Below are positions 42,004 to 54,172 of a stretch of 64,000 nt of DNA, in pieces (within the stretch, counting starts at the first letter, position 1; every line of letters starts with the position of its first letter). Position numbers and translations under genes: made by a program. This DNA comes from Durusdinium trenchii. Lineage: Eukaryota > Sar > Dinophyceae > Suessiales > Symbiodiniaceae. Location: the NCBI GenBank assembly GCA_963970005.1, contig CAXAMN010021361.1, forward strand, positions 3,272,987 to 3,336,986, in the 5' to 3' direction. The notes beneath the pieces were generated by a model. It had not been told where the DNA came from. It was given only the letters and a program-made list of their open reading frames with translations, and did no database searches.

Positions 42004-43085
42004 CACACGACCGGAAGTCTCCAGCTGGTCACCCTCGTCTTCCACGAGAGGATCACATTCACCCATTTGGACCCGAATGGTTTCTGGAATCAATCTGGTG
42101 TGATTCAACGGAAAGACCCTGGACTTGCCCGGGAAGTGCAACCGGCAAAGATTTTCGTATCTGTCTCAGCCGACACCATCGTTTTTCAGAGCCCGCCGTG
42201 GCTTCAAGCGAGGGGTGGTGTGGACAGAAAATCGCTGAATCCGCTTTGGACCCAGTTTGAATCAGGACTGCCTTTGAACAGTTCTGACGGGGGACAAAGC
42301 TTGATCAATGGCACAGGGGTAGATCTTGGTCCAAGCAGAAGTGGAGGTTGCGGCTTGCCGCCAGCCTCGCGTATGGCTATGGCTTCAAGAATAGGGTACC
42401 ACTCCAACAAAAAAACCGCACTCATGAAGATTTATGATGACATTTGCCATTCTTTAGGTCTTTATATTCTCCATTTTTGAGCCAGCCTACATCCGGGCCT
42501 TGATTCTCCTCCCAAACCCGCACAGACCGCGCAAAGTACGGATTTGCATGCGGAAGATGTCAGAGGTGTACTGGTGTACTGAGGCTCCGGGAAGATGTGG
42601 GAGATTACTACTTTTCGCCATATGTGAGCGCCAAAGTTCGTCTAAGTTCCATTTGCACCGCAATTGGACAAATCATCGAACAGAAACGACCAAGTTCTTG
42701 TTCGCCGAAGTGGTCTGATCATGATTGACCTCCTTTTCTTCTCGAGCCTTTTTGATGTTGGATCCACCCACGGTCTCCCTGTCTCCAAGTACCCCACCTC
42801 TGTGGTCGAACTCGCTCCCACCGACAGCGATGGGGTTCCTGGTCGAATGTAGACTGGTCTGCACGGCTGGTCATGCGAGCAGCGGGACATGTAAAATCGG
42901 TTTTGAGATATGTCGAATGTAGACTCTTGATAATCACATAACATAATGTAAAATCGGAACAAGAGGTTTTACAACACATGTATGTTTTTGGTTTTGTAGT
43001 CATCAAGAGTCAGTCTGTGGCAGTATGACGGCTGTGGCACTATGATTCACATGGACTGGATTCCTCACTGACTCCTCCCCAAAAG

Positions 43086-43149
43086 ACGTGGCAACTTTTG
43101 GACCCCGTGACGAGCGACCTGGAGGTGCACGGCGTCCGTGTCTCTACTT
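43086..43149 (+). CDS. candidate exon, unknown
   Basis: Very good splice sites: CTCCTCCCCAAAAG before and GTAAGT directly after. The frame reads TWQLLDPVTSDLEVHGVRVS. It is too short for assignment, but the acceptor and donor pair is among the cleanest in the window. Confidence 0.45.
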
Positions 43150-44700
43150 GTAAGTAATATGTCATTGAACATTTATTCGTTAGGGAGTCATACCGGAGAT
43201 TCCTTCAATAATTTTTTGGGTTTTTTTGGGTCTGGGCCATTGACGATTGGTTTGGACTCCCAACTGGGGAACTACAACTGTTGATTGAATACAGTACATG
43301 ATGCAGCAGCGTAATCTTTTTTTTCAAACGTCCGTTACCGTACAATTCAAAAATGAGAGGATCATGGAAACGTCGGTCTTACAACTGATTCCACCGAAGA
43401 CATGTTGTTTTTACGCGTTTTGGGGTTGGAAGGTCTTTGAAGTGAACAGAATTCGTGGCAAAGGGCGTGAAGTCAGCGTGAAGTCACTCTGACCATATTG
43501 TTTAGGTTCGGGTGGCTCGGGTGAAGTCACTGCGGTAGTGAAAGCATCCGGTGAAACGGCTAAGGGAGTCCACCACTTGAACTTGGGTTTTCCACATCAG
43601 AATCTCCACAAAAGCACCAGGGATCAAGAACAACAAACAGCCCCCGCTTTGTTGGGAGCTTGGAGTGATGTCGCATGTGGTCACGAAGGTGCCCGGAGGA
43701 GGTTGTGAGATCTCCTTCTTGGCACGCTACAGGTGGCCGCAGGAGTCATTGAAGGGTTCGTTTCCGATTTGGGTTGGTGTTTCGGGTGTTTGATGTCTCA
43801 AGACGTCCCAAGATGTCTCAAAATCCTGCGAACACCACCCTTTCGGAACCAGACCTTGAAGACCCTGGCAGCCCTCGCAGAACATGGGCGGTCTTTTTGT
43901 GTTGTGGCTTCAACATTTGAAAGGAGCACGTCATCGCAGAAGAAAGGGTGCGCCACTGTTGCTTGTGTGGACTCTGGTGGAGGGGCATGAAAGGGCCTTT
44001 CTTGAGCGGTGGTTTCGAGTTTCTACGCTCCAATGAACCTGAGAGAGCCCAGACAAGGCTGTTCAGGTGCAGTAAGCTGGGACAGCAGTCGTACAACAAC
44101 CAGCTTCACAAAAGCCATCCGAAAGCTGCAGGGTCCATCAGGACAAGAACACTCGTCAGGTTGCCGCTGTTTTGCTCTTTCCATTTTGATGCACCATACT
44201 GAAGAAGGCGCCCCCAAGTTGTAGGGATTGCACAAGTGGGACCCACTGAAGAACGCTTCTTGAAGGGATTCTAAAAAAGGTTCGAACGTGCACAGCAAGT
44301 GCAAGTCGCCTTGGCTGACCAATTTGCTTTTGGGTGTCCATAGGTGCCCAGTCTCTCCAGCTGGAATCCAGCCATTTCTTCCTCTATGCGGTTCCGAGCA
44401 CGTTTGTGGTCATCGACCTGCCCACTGGCTTTCACCATGGCTTTCACCCGCACAGGCCTCTTGCGGCCACTTTGGTGAGGAGCATCCTTCCCTCACCGCT
44501 TGTTGTACCAGGATGGACAAGGGATTTCGTGTACGAGTTGCAGACCTGGAAGTGTACCGCTGTACCAGGGTGTACAAGCTTTTTCGTGTACAAATCACAA
44601 GTCGTCCAAACCTGAGTCGTCCGGGAAAACACCTGTCCAACGTGGCCACGTCCGGGGTGTCTTCCCCGCCTCACCGACGCCGACGTGGCCACGGCCCCAG

Positions 44701-44785
44701 GTCGCTGGTCCTCACGGCAGTGCGGCAGAACGGTGGCGCCTTCGCGTACGCCGAGCCCGCGCTGCGGGGCGACCGAGGCATCTGT
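44701..44785 (+). CDS. DUF4116-like repeat exon
   Basis: After GGCCCCAG the frame reads SLVLTAVRQNGGAFAYAEPA then LRGDRGI. It fits the DUF4116 unit very well: V-L-x-A-V-x-x-N-G-x-A-x-x-Y-A-x-x-x-L-R-x-D-R. The function of this repeat is unknown. The 3' border is uncertain (GC donor near 44781 or GT at 44787). With the exons at 45.3, 46.5, 47.4 and 49.9 kb it forms a series in the same strand and phase style, suggesting one repeat protein. Confidence 0.7.
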
Positions 44786-45269
44786 GGAGAGGAAAGGAGA
44801 AAGGGAGAGGACAAAGGGGGAAATTGCTTCAGGGAGAACTGGTGTGAAGACGAAACAGAACTTAATGCAGGGCCCTTCCGGGGGGAGACTTCAGAGCAAC
44901 AGCACAAAGCAATATGTTCGCGTCGTCCATATGTTCGCGCCTGCGAACTGCTGAGCCACTATGCAACTTTAGCAGGAACGACACGCAGCTCGAAGCTCTG
45001 AAAACATAGTGGAATGCTCGCTTTTCATGCCACCCACATGGACAGACTGAAGACGTCCGGTGCCTTTGTCCAGGGAATGTGCTTCTTGTTCTCATTATGA
45101 ATTCATTATAATCTATTGTTATTTTGTTACCTTTCAACATTGCTTGAATTGCTTGTGTCGCGAAAACATGAAGACCACTCACTAACCATGTTTTATTCAA
45201 AAGAAATCTGGAGCGGGTTCTTCTGAGTGAGCAGGGCACCGACACAACAGGGCCCCTTTGCCCGTGCAG

Positions 45270-45327
45270 GCTTGGCGCTGGAGGCCGTGCAACGGAGTGG
45301 GCTGGCACTGCAGCAGGGCCTCCCAGG
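45270..45327 (+). CDS. DUF4116-like repeat exon (short)
   Basis: Opens after the pyrimidine-rich CCCCTTTGCCCGTGCAG and reads LALEAVQRSGLALQQGLPG, then a GT at 45328. A-V-x-x-S-G-x-A-L-Q is the core of the repeat. It lies under a 282-codon - strand open frame, which I consider the shadow. Confidence 0.5.
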
Positions 45328-45744
45328 GTCGCCAAGGCACCAATCTGCAGATGGTGAAGAGAGTATAGACCACTGGTGCAGGGTCTGCAGATGGTAGATG
45401 AACATTGGAAGTTGGGTCTGTGAAGGAGACCTGCAGATGGTAGTCCATGGCTTAAAAAGGTGCGTTTTCTGCACGGTTGTGTGGTTGCGGCCAATTCCGC
45501 CTGCAAGGATGCCTCCGCGGGGTGGGAACGGGGATGCAACGCCAGCTTTTGAGCAGCCCTGTTAGCTCGAGAGCAGCCCTCTTGGCTTGAGATGCAATTT
45601 GAAGATGGTGAAACTGGGCCAACTTTGAGGGACGCAGGTTCTTGTGCACACGGATTGTTTGTAGATGCGCGGGTGTTTGACCATGACATGAGTGCGACCG
45701 CTGTGATCAACGATTTTCCATATCTATATATAATATTATATAGT

Positions 45745-45840
45745 TATATATAGATCGATGGATCGATGGATTGATGGATGGATGGATGGATGGACGGACG
45801 GATGGACGGATGGATGGATGGATAGATGGATAGATAGATT
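45745..45840. repeat. (GATG)n tetranucleotide microsatellite
   Basis: GATGGATG units with GACG and GATA variants, preceded by a TATA-rich run (45721-45750). Confidence 0.9.
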
Positions 45841-46518
45841 AGAGCATGTGCACGATGGCTTGCTGTGGACTTTAGACAAGTTCACAAAGAAGTTGAGGTC
45901 TTGGGCTGCCACTTCAACTGCTGAGCGGTAATTGTGTGGAAGAAGTTGGTTTGAGTAGGTCATGTGCGCTTGGGCATTGGGCGATTCCCGATTCTACGAT
46001 TCTACAGGTTGTATTGCGGAACTTGCGTCAGCTGCTCATGGAAGGGAGTAGCCACGTGCCATCCACACCCAGAGGGTTCGTGATTCGCGCTGGCAAAGGC
46101 GGATGTCACTGAACGTACCATACCTTTAAACTTTTGGGTTTGCTTTACGCCAGTTGTGTGGCAGAATACATCTTGTGCGCTGCTGATTCAGATTCTGTGT
46201 GCGGCTGTGTGCGTGCAGATGACCACCTGAGGGCTTTAAGCAAGTTACAGGGACCTGGGTCGTTCTGCCTCCGGTTCGTTGGCCACCTCGGTGACGGCCG
46301 AATGCCACATGCCAAGGTTTGCCTCGGAGTCCCTTCGCAATGACAAGGAGCTCGTGATGCAGGCGGGCTCGGGGGTGGCTGCGGTGTGGACCACCCCCCG
46401 ATCCAATGAACCGTTGGAAGGTTAGGTTCACTTTTGTAGGACGCCCCTCAAAAGGATCACTTGCCACCCCACTGCCCTCCTTCACCGTGGGCGTGCATGC
46501 TCCGGATGCGCACTGCAG

Positions 46519-46648
46519 TGCGCGAGTTTTGCTCGCACGCGCCTCCGAACGCGAAGCGCGAGAAGCGGAGGCCGTGGAGCACTGTGGTTTCGCGCTACAG
46601 TTTGCGCCTCCAGTGCTCCGGGAGGACTTGCAAGTGGCCATGAAGGCG
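46519..46648 (+). CDS. DUF4116-like repeat exon
   Basis: Between GCACTGCAG and AAGGCG|GTGAGG. The frame reads ARVLLARASEREAREAEAVE, then HCGFALQFAPPVLREDLQVA, then MKA. This is the most complete DUF4116-type unit here, covering A-V-x-x-x-G-x-A-L-x-F-A-x-x-x-L-R-x-D-x-x-V-x-x-x-A-V across the donor. Ala-rich helical character is evident. Confidence 0.7.
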
Positions 46649-47398
46649 GTGAGGCGCGAGTACAGCTCGGGGCCTGGAGGGCGCCATGACGGGGGCCTGT
46701 TTGTTGTTGTTGTTGTCGTTGCTGTTTGTTTGGTTTGTTTGTTTTGTTTTGTTTGTTTTTTTCTTTCTCTCCATCAGGTCGAGATAGAAGAATACTGTAG
46801 AATCTGTAGATTGAATGAGAGAATGGAAGTACGAGTTACGGACATCTGAGTGCTGAATGCCTTGCAGGGTTTCTTCATGTGTGGGTGAAACAGAAAGGAT
46901 CTCTGAGCAGCCGAGGCACAAGTTTGGCAGCACATGGTTCATTTCTATTTTCTCCGAGCTTCAGGCTTTGTATCGTTCACATACCTCTCCTCATTCAATG
47001 TGTGGACGATGCAACGGGGTCTCAGTTTCAAACAGACCTGCTATGAAACCTGCGGATGGATCCGGTCGTCTTCTTCAAATTGGCATCGCGTTGACGCTTG
47101 AGCTATACCCAAACACACCTCACCTGTCATAGCAAGAGGGTTCACAGAGGGTTCACCTGGGAGCGAATGATCAGCAGTTTGACGTGTCGACTCGTGATGC
47201 CTTCAGGAGGCCTCTGGACGGATTGGCCACCATTTGGCTTGGGTGCTTCAGGATGTTTTGTCTCACTTCGATGTGTATTCTTTGGTGGCGACCCTGGCGA
47301 TCCTCAGTGGAAGAACCATCTCCCTCCTTGTAGGACAGGACATTTGGGTCAACGCCCGTGGTTTGGAAACATGCCGTGAAACACTGCCTCGAACACAG

Positions 47399-47506
47399 GC
47401 AGAACGGGGACGTCTTGAAGCTCCTGTCCAAAGAGCTGAGGACGGCGGGGCTTCGGAGGGCCCGTACACAGCCGAGCGACGCCGCTTGCGTTTGGCAGAC
47501 GGCGGG
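47399..47506 (+). CDS. DUF4116-like repeat exon
   Basis: After CGAACACAG the frame reads QNGDVLKLLSKELRTAGLRR and continues to a GT at 47507. The Q-N-G-x-x-L-x-x-x-x-x-E-L-R pattern fits the repeat. Another frame is open over the same GC-rich bases. Confidence 0.5.
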
Positions 47507-47597
47507 TCCCAAAGTCTCATGGGCTCTGTGAACGCTTTCCCTTCGGTTCTGAAGTCAACGTTTGTCCATGTGGAAGTGGATGCGCCCAACCTGCGAG

Positions 47598-47654
47598 GGC
47601 CAATCCGAAGCTGGTCTTGGAGGCCCTGAAGTCCTCGGCGCCCGCCAGCCTCGA
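47598..47654 (+). CDS. possible DUF4116-like fragment
   Basis: The frame reads ANPKLVLEALKSSAPASLEA, like the L-R-x-N-P-x-L-V-L-E-A-L start of the repeat. A stop follows after two more codons, and only a GC donor would save the exon, so it may be a broken or mis-framed exon. Confidence 0.35.
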
Positions 47655-48832
47655 GGCGCCGAATTGACGGGTCACGCGGTCCACTTTAAGGGTCGGATTT
47701 GGTGGTTAAAAGGCGGCGGGGAGCGACGCCTGACTTGGGGAAGTTGGTGGGAGCGAGGCATGAAACGATGTAGACCTGAAAACCCAAACGACCAGAACGA
47801 TCTTTTTTCAGTCTCAACCACTTGCGTCTGCGGATCTCAAGTGCCGGCTGCATCCATGTGCTGGGGACCGAAGCATGCAGCTTCAAGCTTCACCCCTCTC
47901 ATGGGCCTTTGGTCTGGACCCGGGTGCTTGGGATCGAACCCCTGTGGGGTGAAAGCCTTGGTGTGTGCCCGGCTGCATCACATGATGGTTGTACGCAGCC
48001 CCGAAGGGTTGTTGGACAGCAACAGAGCTCCGTGATATTCGAAGACCAGGGAATGTGTCTTGGTGCCTTCATGTTGCCAGTCTTGCTTTCTTGGGAAGGT
48101 GTCTTGGGCACGTTTTCGTCCGACTCGTGGGTCGATGTTTGGTGTCATGGATGTCACTTGATGTCCCTCTTTTTGTTCCAGCTAAGAGCCAGGAATCAAC
48201 ATCCGATTTTTGTTATTGTTTCTAACCAAGATTGAGTACCAACGCATGGAGTTTCTTTGCCCCAAAGCATCCAACAGTGGAGCTTGATCCAAGGTCGAGA
48301 AGCCCTGCCGGCGAATGTTGCAGCAGCGGGTCGAAGTGTTGGGCTCTGACGTGCAACCATCCTTAGCTCGGTGAGGTTTCTGAGTGCATCCCGGGAGATG
48401 AATAGCCAGAGGGGTGAATGTTTCGATGGGAAGGAGAGGTGGTACCCGGTGGTACCCTGGTACTCCGATGAAACATGTTTAACATCTATGCCATGATGGA
48501 TACCATCCCCTTGAAGAACACAACCCGATGAAACAACGAGCTCCGAAAGATTTCAACCGAGTGTTTGTCCTTCCGTGCATTTCCACTTACAAGTCTGGGG
48601 GTCCCAAAAGACTTGTCAGCTTCACATGGCGCCGTGTGGAAGTGCAGAGCTGAGCAGCTCACGGTATTTTTGAGGATTTGGGTCCATTGAGACTGCAACG
48701 GGGCCCCAACTCTTTGAAGTGGTTCCCTTCAACTCAGGTCTCTTGAGCCTTGGACTCAGATGTGAATGTTGGACTCGCATCACCCATGAAACCACACAAG
48801 TCTCTCAGTCTCTCTTGCCCCCTCCGCGCCAG

Positions 48833-48897
48833 CCTCTCGGACAGCGAGCTGGCACTGGCGCTCGCCCGGTCGCCCGTGGTTTCCGCGACGGTCGGCG
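48833..48897 (+). CDS. candidate small exon
   Basis: A long pyrimidine tract and CGCCAG precede it and GGCG|GTGAGC follows. The frame reads SLSDSELALALARSPVVSAT. Splice sites are very good. It may be a divergent repeat of the neighbouring DUF4116-like series, but the Gly and L-R-x-D positions are not visible. Confidence 0.45.
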
Positions 48898-49941
48898 GTG
48901 AGCCCCACGGGGTCGTGGAGATGTCCTCGAAGGGGCATTGTTTGGCATTCCTGGATCAGAGAAGACGGACATGCCCTAATGTAGACCGACTCAGGCGGAC
49001 TCTTGATGAAAAGGACCACTAAAAACATGACTCCCCCAATTCATGTCTCGGTTTTCTTCATGACCGCGTCTGCTTGACCGCCGTGTCCACCATGACAAAA
49101 AAATCCTCCGCCGTCCTTCGCCGTGCTTCGCCGCCGTCGTCGTCGCCCGTGCACATCCAATGTCACCTGAGGAGGCGCGTGGGAGCCCGCTCCGGCATGC
49201 TGACCTGCCGCTGCGTCGGGAGCCTCCGGCGACCAGTTTCGGTGCGTTCCCGCGCGAGTCTCGGAGCAGCGGAGCGGGGCCCCCGTGCGTTCGTTTTCTT
49301 GTTCTTTTCGACGCCACCCTGAAGGAAGGAATTGTTCATCGCAAAAAGTAGGGATCTAGTGCTTGTGATGGAATCTAAGAATCATTAAGAATCTAATGGA
49401 TCATTTGTCCAGGACTCCTGGTGCAAGTGGTATCTGCTAGGCGGGTGATCAGTGACCAGCGGAGGTGGTAATCAATCGAAGAATGGAGGAAGTGACTACT
49501 TGGATTTGTAATTGTCAAGTGGGTCTTGTGGTGGGGAGGCCATCCGCAGAGAAAAAGGGATTGTGGAGGCCCAATCCATTCCATGTGCAGACAAAACTAT
49601 GGGAAGGAAGAGTCCTACACCTGCGACTCGTAGGTTTTCATGACTTTCCTTTCTACCAGGTGGTTTCAGTGGTTTCCATCAGTTCCCCTATGCTGAGACA
49701 CAATTGGACCCTCCAAACAACAATCGGTTTGTGAGATGGAGCTTTCAAGCAATCTTAAGGGACTATTGGTAGTCACTATCAAGCACACCGAGAACTATAT
49801 GCTTGTGGCCTGGCTGGCTGTTTCAAGACATGTGAGAGGATTTTCAACAGCCATGAATGCTGAGAAACATTCTTGCTTGGCTCTGACCCTGCTGGTTGTG
49901 AGTTTTGTCACCTACAACTCGTTGAACGGAGTCCAACCCAG

Positions 49942-50005
49942 GCGCAGATCGGCATGTGGTGCTGGAGGCCGTGAAGCAGGTGGATCCGGCGGGACAGCAT
50001 GAAAG
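49942..50005 (+). CDS. DUF4116-like repeat exon
   Basis: Between TCCAACCCAG and GAAAG|GTGCGA. The frame reads ADRHVVLEAVKQVDPAGQHE. D-R-x-V-V-L-E-A-V-K-Q is typical of the second helix of the repeat. A longer frame (49736-50002) is open in another phase but has no family pattern. Confidence 0.6.
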
Positions 50006-52618
50006 GTGCGAAGAAAAATGAATGCTGCGCACCCTTGTGATGACCTAGCAGATGTTTTGGGGATGGGTGATGTTTTAGCCTCAGGGAGGGAACATGAAAT
50101 AAGCAACACGTAGCCATCGTTCTCCAAAGGAATTCACGAAGAGAGGACTTCACGAAGATTCACGAAGGCCACGCTCAGAAGCGGGCGGTTGCCCGGGCCG
50201 GCCATCTTTCGCAGGATGGCTCCGCCCTCTTTTTTGCCGTTCGGCGTGCCCAGACTCCGCCCCAACGTTTGGGGCTTTGGCACGGCATGTGAAGCCCAGG
50301 TATGGCATGGGGGTCGAGGCTTTGACTGGGGGACCCTGGGAGGAGTCCAACAGGTTCCCACGAATCCCACCATTTGCTTGGCGAGGAAGGTCTTGTAGGG
50401 AGCGGGAAGACCATACATCTCAATGTCAATGAACTGCCTCGAGGAACTTAGATTTGCTTGTGGTTTCTGCACATCCGAACTGTTGAACAAAGGAACCCGT
50501 TGACAGCGGTTTGACCACTCAAAGCTTGTCCATGATTTGATCGAATCAGACTCTGACCATCCTTTTCGCCATCTCATCAGCCACTGTTGAGAATGGCCCA
50601 CCTTTCAGGATGAGGCCTTGAAAGAGGATCGTGGCCTGGTGCAACAGGCGTGGTCTTTGGCAGACATGGATTCGATGTTGTGGCTTGAAATTTGGACCCC
50701 TTCAAGTGAAAGGTCGATGGAAATCAATGGAATAATTCCCTAATCAAGTGACTCAAGTGTATGCTGTATGCCGAAATTCATAAATACTTGTTCAAGACAT
50801 TGTAAGAACATTCTTTGGCCCTTTGGCTTCTACTTAGAGGGCGAAACGCGTACGCCGAACGCTTTCGTTTCGGTCGACATCGACCGACCGATCGGGAGCT
50901 GAACAGTCCAACCCAGAATCATCTCAATAATTATATAAACATTTGTGTCTTTTTTAAAGTTACTAATAGCGATGGCCTCCAACCTAGTAGCGATGGCCTC
51001 CAGGCCCCAAATCGAACCGGACCTGCTCCTTCTTGACCACCTTCCATCGATGCTTCGCATCTTCCGTCGATGGATCAGAAGCGACAAACGAAAGCGCATC
51101 CGGCCAGCGGTTTTGGACGTGGGAAGTGAAGGATCCTTGAAGCTCTCACATTGCCATGGGGGAATCGCGCGGGCTCGCAAGATGTGGTCACATGGGGATG
51201 TATATACATGGGGCTGTATGAATCTAGCCTTGACCTCACTCTGCTGAGAAAAAGCGGGGGTCAAACCATCCTGCAAAATAGAACAGAATACTTTGAGAGG
51301 AGGAGTAGCTGCAGGGCAAGTTAAAGAGTGTTAAAGGTGCTCCAAATCATTTTTTGGGTTTGTATTTGATGAAGGGCAAAGTTGCTTGGGCAGGACAATT
51401 TTTGGTAGAAGGCGAAAGCCAGATAAATGCTGGCAAACCTGCTCGCAGATTTAATGCAGCTGTTTTGGATTCGAACTCTTGCACCCTCCTCCGCCGTTTA
51501 AGGCCAGCAGTCACAGCTTCACTGAACTAGCACTGGCGCCCCACAAGAAACACTCGGGGGTCTTCCATCCTCAGTGGCGTTTTCAAAAGGTCAACTGGTT
51601 TCGGGGCTTTTCTCATGACTCGGTGGAACACGAAGGAGTGAAAAGACCGCCGACGGTGGCCGGCTTTTGGAACAACCAAGTGATAAAAGTGGGATGGTGA
51701 TGGTGCCTTTTGTGGGAGTTTCAGTTGATTATCAGTAGCTGTTGGGGATGATTCCGGAATTGTGGATAGAAGCGGAAAACTTTCCATGCTTTTTGGAGAT
51801 GCCTGCACCGCACCGTACAAGTACTTCAGCTGATGTTAAGAACCGCATTAGTATAGATGGTGACACAATCACATTGTGAAACATATGGTCCCTTGCAATC
51901 AACCGAATGATCTATTTGATATTCTTCAACATATATATATATATAATATATATAACTATAACTTGCTTGGACACTATTGAATATGCCCATGTTTCTATTT
52001 CGGGCCGAAAAAACCGATTTTGCTCTACACGCCAAGAGCCAGGAGCTCCAAGCTAGTCAGAAAGTTCTAGCCGCAACAGCCGCCCACGGCTTGCCATGGC
52101 CCCCGCGCGGTCCCCGCAGCTCCGCAATAAGCTGCGCGCGAAGCGGCGCTGCACGACCACGTGGTCTGCGGCAGGTGTGCGGGTCCATGTTCCTTCCCCA
52201 ACACAGGAGGTCGTTCTTTGTTTATTCAAGATGAGTTGCAATATTCCCCAAAGAGACCGACCAGGTGAATTTCAATCCCAAGATGAACATGTTCAGAGGC
52301 GAAAACCCTATTTGGATCATCACTCGATGGTTTTCGTTGTTGACCTGCCTACAATCTCAGTGCATCAGCACGACTTTGGTATGGTTTGCATCAGCCGATG
52401 TCCTTGTGGGAGAGTTCTTTCTTGGAGATGCAAATTCATCGAGAGATCCGATCCGTTGGAGCAGGTTGGTAAAACACCATTGTTTGGAGCATGGAGCAGG
52501 TGTCGATGTTCGTTTTACACAGTCCCTCATGTTCATTCCTTTTTCTGATCATGAGGGACTTCAGGTGACCCAAAGGTCCACTTCAAACCGCTGTCCTTTC
52601 CTTGGCAGGCCTCGGGCT
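50006..52618. other. stretch with weak coding signals only
   Basis: A frame at 52030-52110 reads SQKVLAATAAHGLPW, reminiscent of a DUF4116 core, but the pattern breaks after it. A 16-base word (TAGCGATGGCCTCCAA/AG) is directly repeated at 50967 and 50988. A TA-rich tract lies at 51930-51960. No exon is called. Confidence 0.35.
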
Positions 52619-52721
52619 CCTGTGCCTCACCGAGCGCGAGACCGTGACCGCCGGGGGGTCCGAGACAGCGCGGATGGAGAGAGAGTTCCACTGGTGGATG
52701 GAGAGAGACAGATCCCACGCG
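52619..52721 (+). CDS. candidate exon, unknown
   Basis: Strong 3' site (GTCCTTTCCTTGGCAG) and donor (CACGCG|GTGAGA). The frame reads LGLLCLTERETVTAGGSETA, then RMEREFHWWMERDRSHA. It has convincing protein composition with a W/R/E-rich helix at the end. No family is recognised; it lies between the DUF4116-like exons and the terminal exon at 55 kb. Confidence 0.55.
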
Positions 52722-52922
52722 GTGAGAACGGTGTCTTCCTTTATTGAATAGCTTTCTATAGGTTTCTAAAAGCAGTGAGATCTTCCTTTCTCTGGGATTC
52801 TTCCTTGAAGTGGCAAGCATCATGGCATGGCCAAATTTTGAATGGCCAACTCCGAGAATGTTGCACTCGGATCCGGCAAAGTAGTAAGCTTCAAAAGCCG
52901 GCGACCCATGGATTTTTCTTAG

Positions 52923-52976
52923 AAAGCAAGTCCTTAGACGAACTCAATAGGAACCTCAGAGGACCCTGCACTGAAG
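52923..52976 (+). CDS. candidate small exon
   Basis: TTTTTCTTAG precedes it and GAAG|GTAAGC follows. The frame reads SKSLDELNRNLRGPCTE. Short, but the donor is near-perfect. Confidence 0.45.
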
Positions 52977-53092
52977 GTAAGCCAGCAACAACGCTGGAAT
53001 TCAAAGACCAGACATGACGCCTCCTGAAAGGTCGATGCAAAAACGACACAATGGCGGTGGTCACAAACATGTGGCTGGCCAAACATGTGCGT

Positions 53093-53166
53093 TTTTGTTG
53101 TTTGTTGTTTGTTTGTTGGTTGGTTGTGGTTGTGGTTGTGGTTGTGGTTGTTGTTGTTGTTGACAA
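53093..53166. repeat. TTG/GGTTGT low-complexity repeat
   Basis: TTGTTTG, GGTTGTGGTTGTGG and a final TTG run. A second (TTG)10 run lies at about 53849-53880. Confidence 0.85.
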
Positions 53167-53195
53167 AAACAGCAGCCCAACATAGTTGCCACATG

Positions 53196-53319
53196 TTGCA
53201 AGTCACCACTACTGGTTCAAGTATACTGCTGCGGTTTACAACTCCTTTGTCACGGGTAATGTGGACAACTACTATGTCAGGGGCTTTCTTGTGGAGAACA
53301 CATCAGAACATGATTAATC
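53196..53319 (+). CDS. candidate exon, Tyr/Asn-rich
   Basis: The frame that stops at about 53317-53319 reads SHHYWFKYTAAVYNSFVTGN, then VDNYYVRGFLVENTSEHD. A related phrase, NYYVIGPHK, is encoded near 53665 in what may be a second copy. Splice borders were not identified, so this is tentative. Confidence 0.3.
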
Positions 53320-54119
53320 CCGAATGGCTCAAAAAAGAAGCCGCCTTAAAGCTGAACAAAAGACATGAGATAGGAGTTGTCAGTGCCTGGAGGCATGATG
53401 AAGCATGGTGAGATAGGAAAAGGATAACTAAAACAGAACAATTATTTTTTGACAAACTTCCTGTGTCATGTGGCCAGGTTCAGCAGGGAAGCCAGAACTA
53501 TATACAATTTTTGCTTTTTTAGAAAAGCAGGTGTGCTGCACACATATTCAAAATCGCCTGATCATCAGCTGGCTACAACTCTCAAGTCATGAGTCTTGAA
53601 TTAGCAACTCTGCAAATTGAACTTTTTTGTGTGTTCCCAATGACTTAGGAGTAGTGGACCACAACTACTATGTCATTGGCCCACACAAGTCCCAAATCAC
53701 CGGTCCTTAGTATACTTGTACTTGTTGGCAGATTGGTTCTTTTGGAGGTAAGAAACAACGACCGGGTTGCAGTTTTTGTTGCAACCCGTTGTAGAGACAA
53801 AGGAAGAAGATAAGTTGTGACGGGCCGGGGTTGCAGTTTTTGTTCGTGCCTTGTTGTTGTTGTTGTTGTTGTTGTTGTTCAAAACATAACACTTTTTCTT
53901 TGTGCGCACCGGCTCACCGGCCAAGGCAGTGGGTTGCTTCGGGGACAGCCACACCGAGGCAACGCTTTGTTTGCCAGCGTCCGGCAGATACAGGCATGTT
54001 TGGGGGTGTTTCCCTCCAGTGTTTCGAGGATGTTTTTTGGTTTGTATGATGGTCGGAGCACCATCATGCCGGAAACATCACAAGCCAATGCCAGCCCCAA
54101 GTCTGTGCCTGTTGCTGAT

Positions 54120-54172
54120 GGTCTCCCTCCCTCCCTCCCGCCCTCCCTCTCCCTCTCTCTCCCTCTCTGCTT
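54120..54172. repeat. CCCT/CT polypyrimidine tract
   Basis: CTCCCTCCCTCCCTCCCG followed by CTCTCCCTCTCTC. A frame just upstream (about 53930-54118, with LFASVRQIQACLGVFPSSVS) may be coding, but no splice pair was found. Confidence 0.8.

Noticed and set aside
44862-45710. 282-codon - strand open frame
   Set aside because: No domain, odd Ser/Pro/Cys composition, contains simple CTGCAGATGG repeats, and covers a + strand DUF4116-like exon with a good 3' splice site. Treated as a shadow, though its length is unusual.
45745-45840. Possible CRISPR-like regular repeats
   Set aside because: Units are contiguous GATG tetranucleotides with no spacers; a microsatellite. No CRISPR array or cas gene in the window.
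47925-47950. tRNA-like B-box (GGTTCGATCC) on the - strand
   Set aside because: No A-box, anticodon arm or acceptor stem could be found at proper distance.
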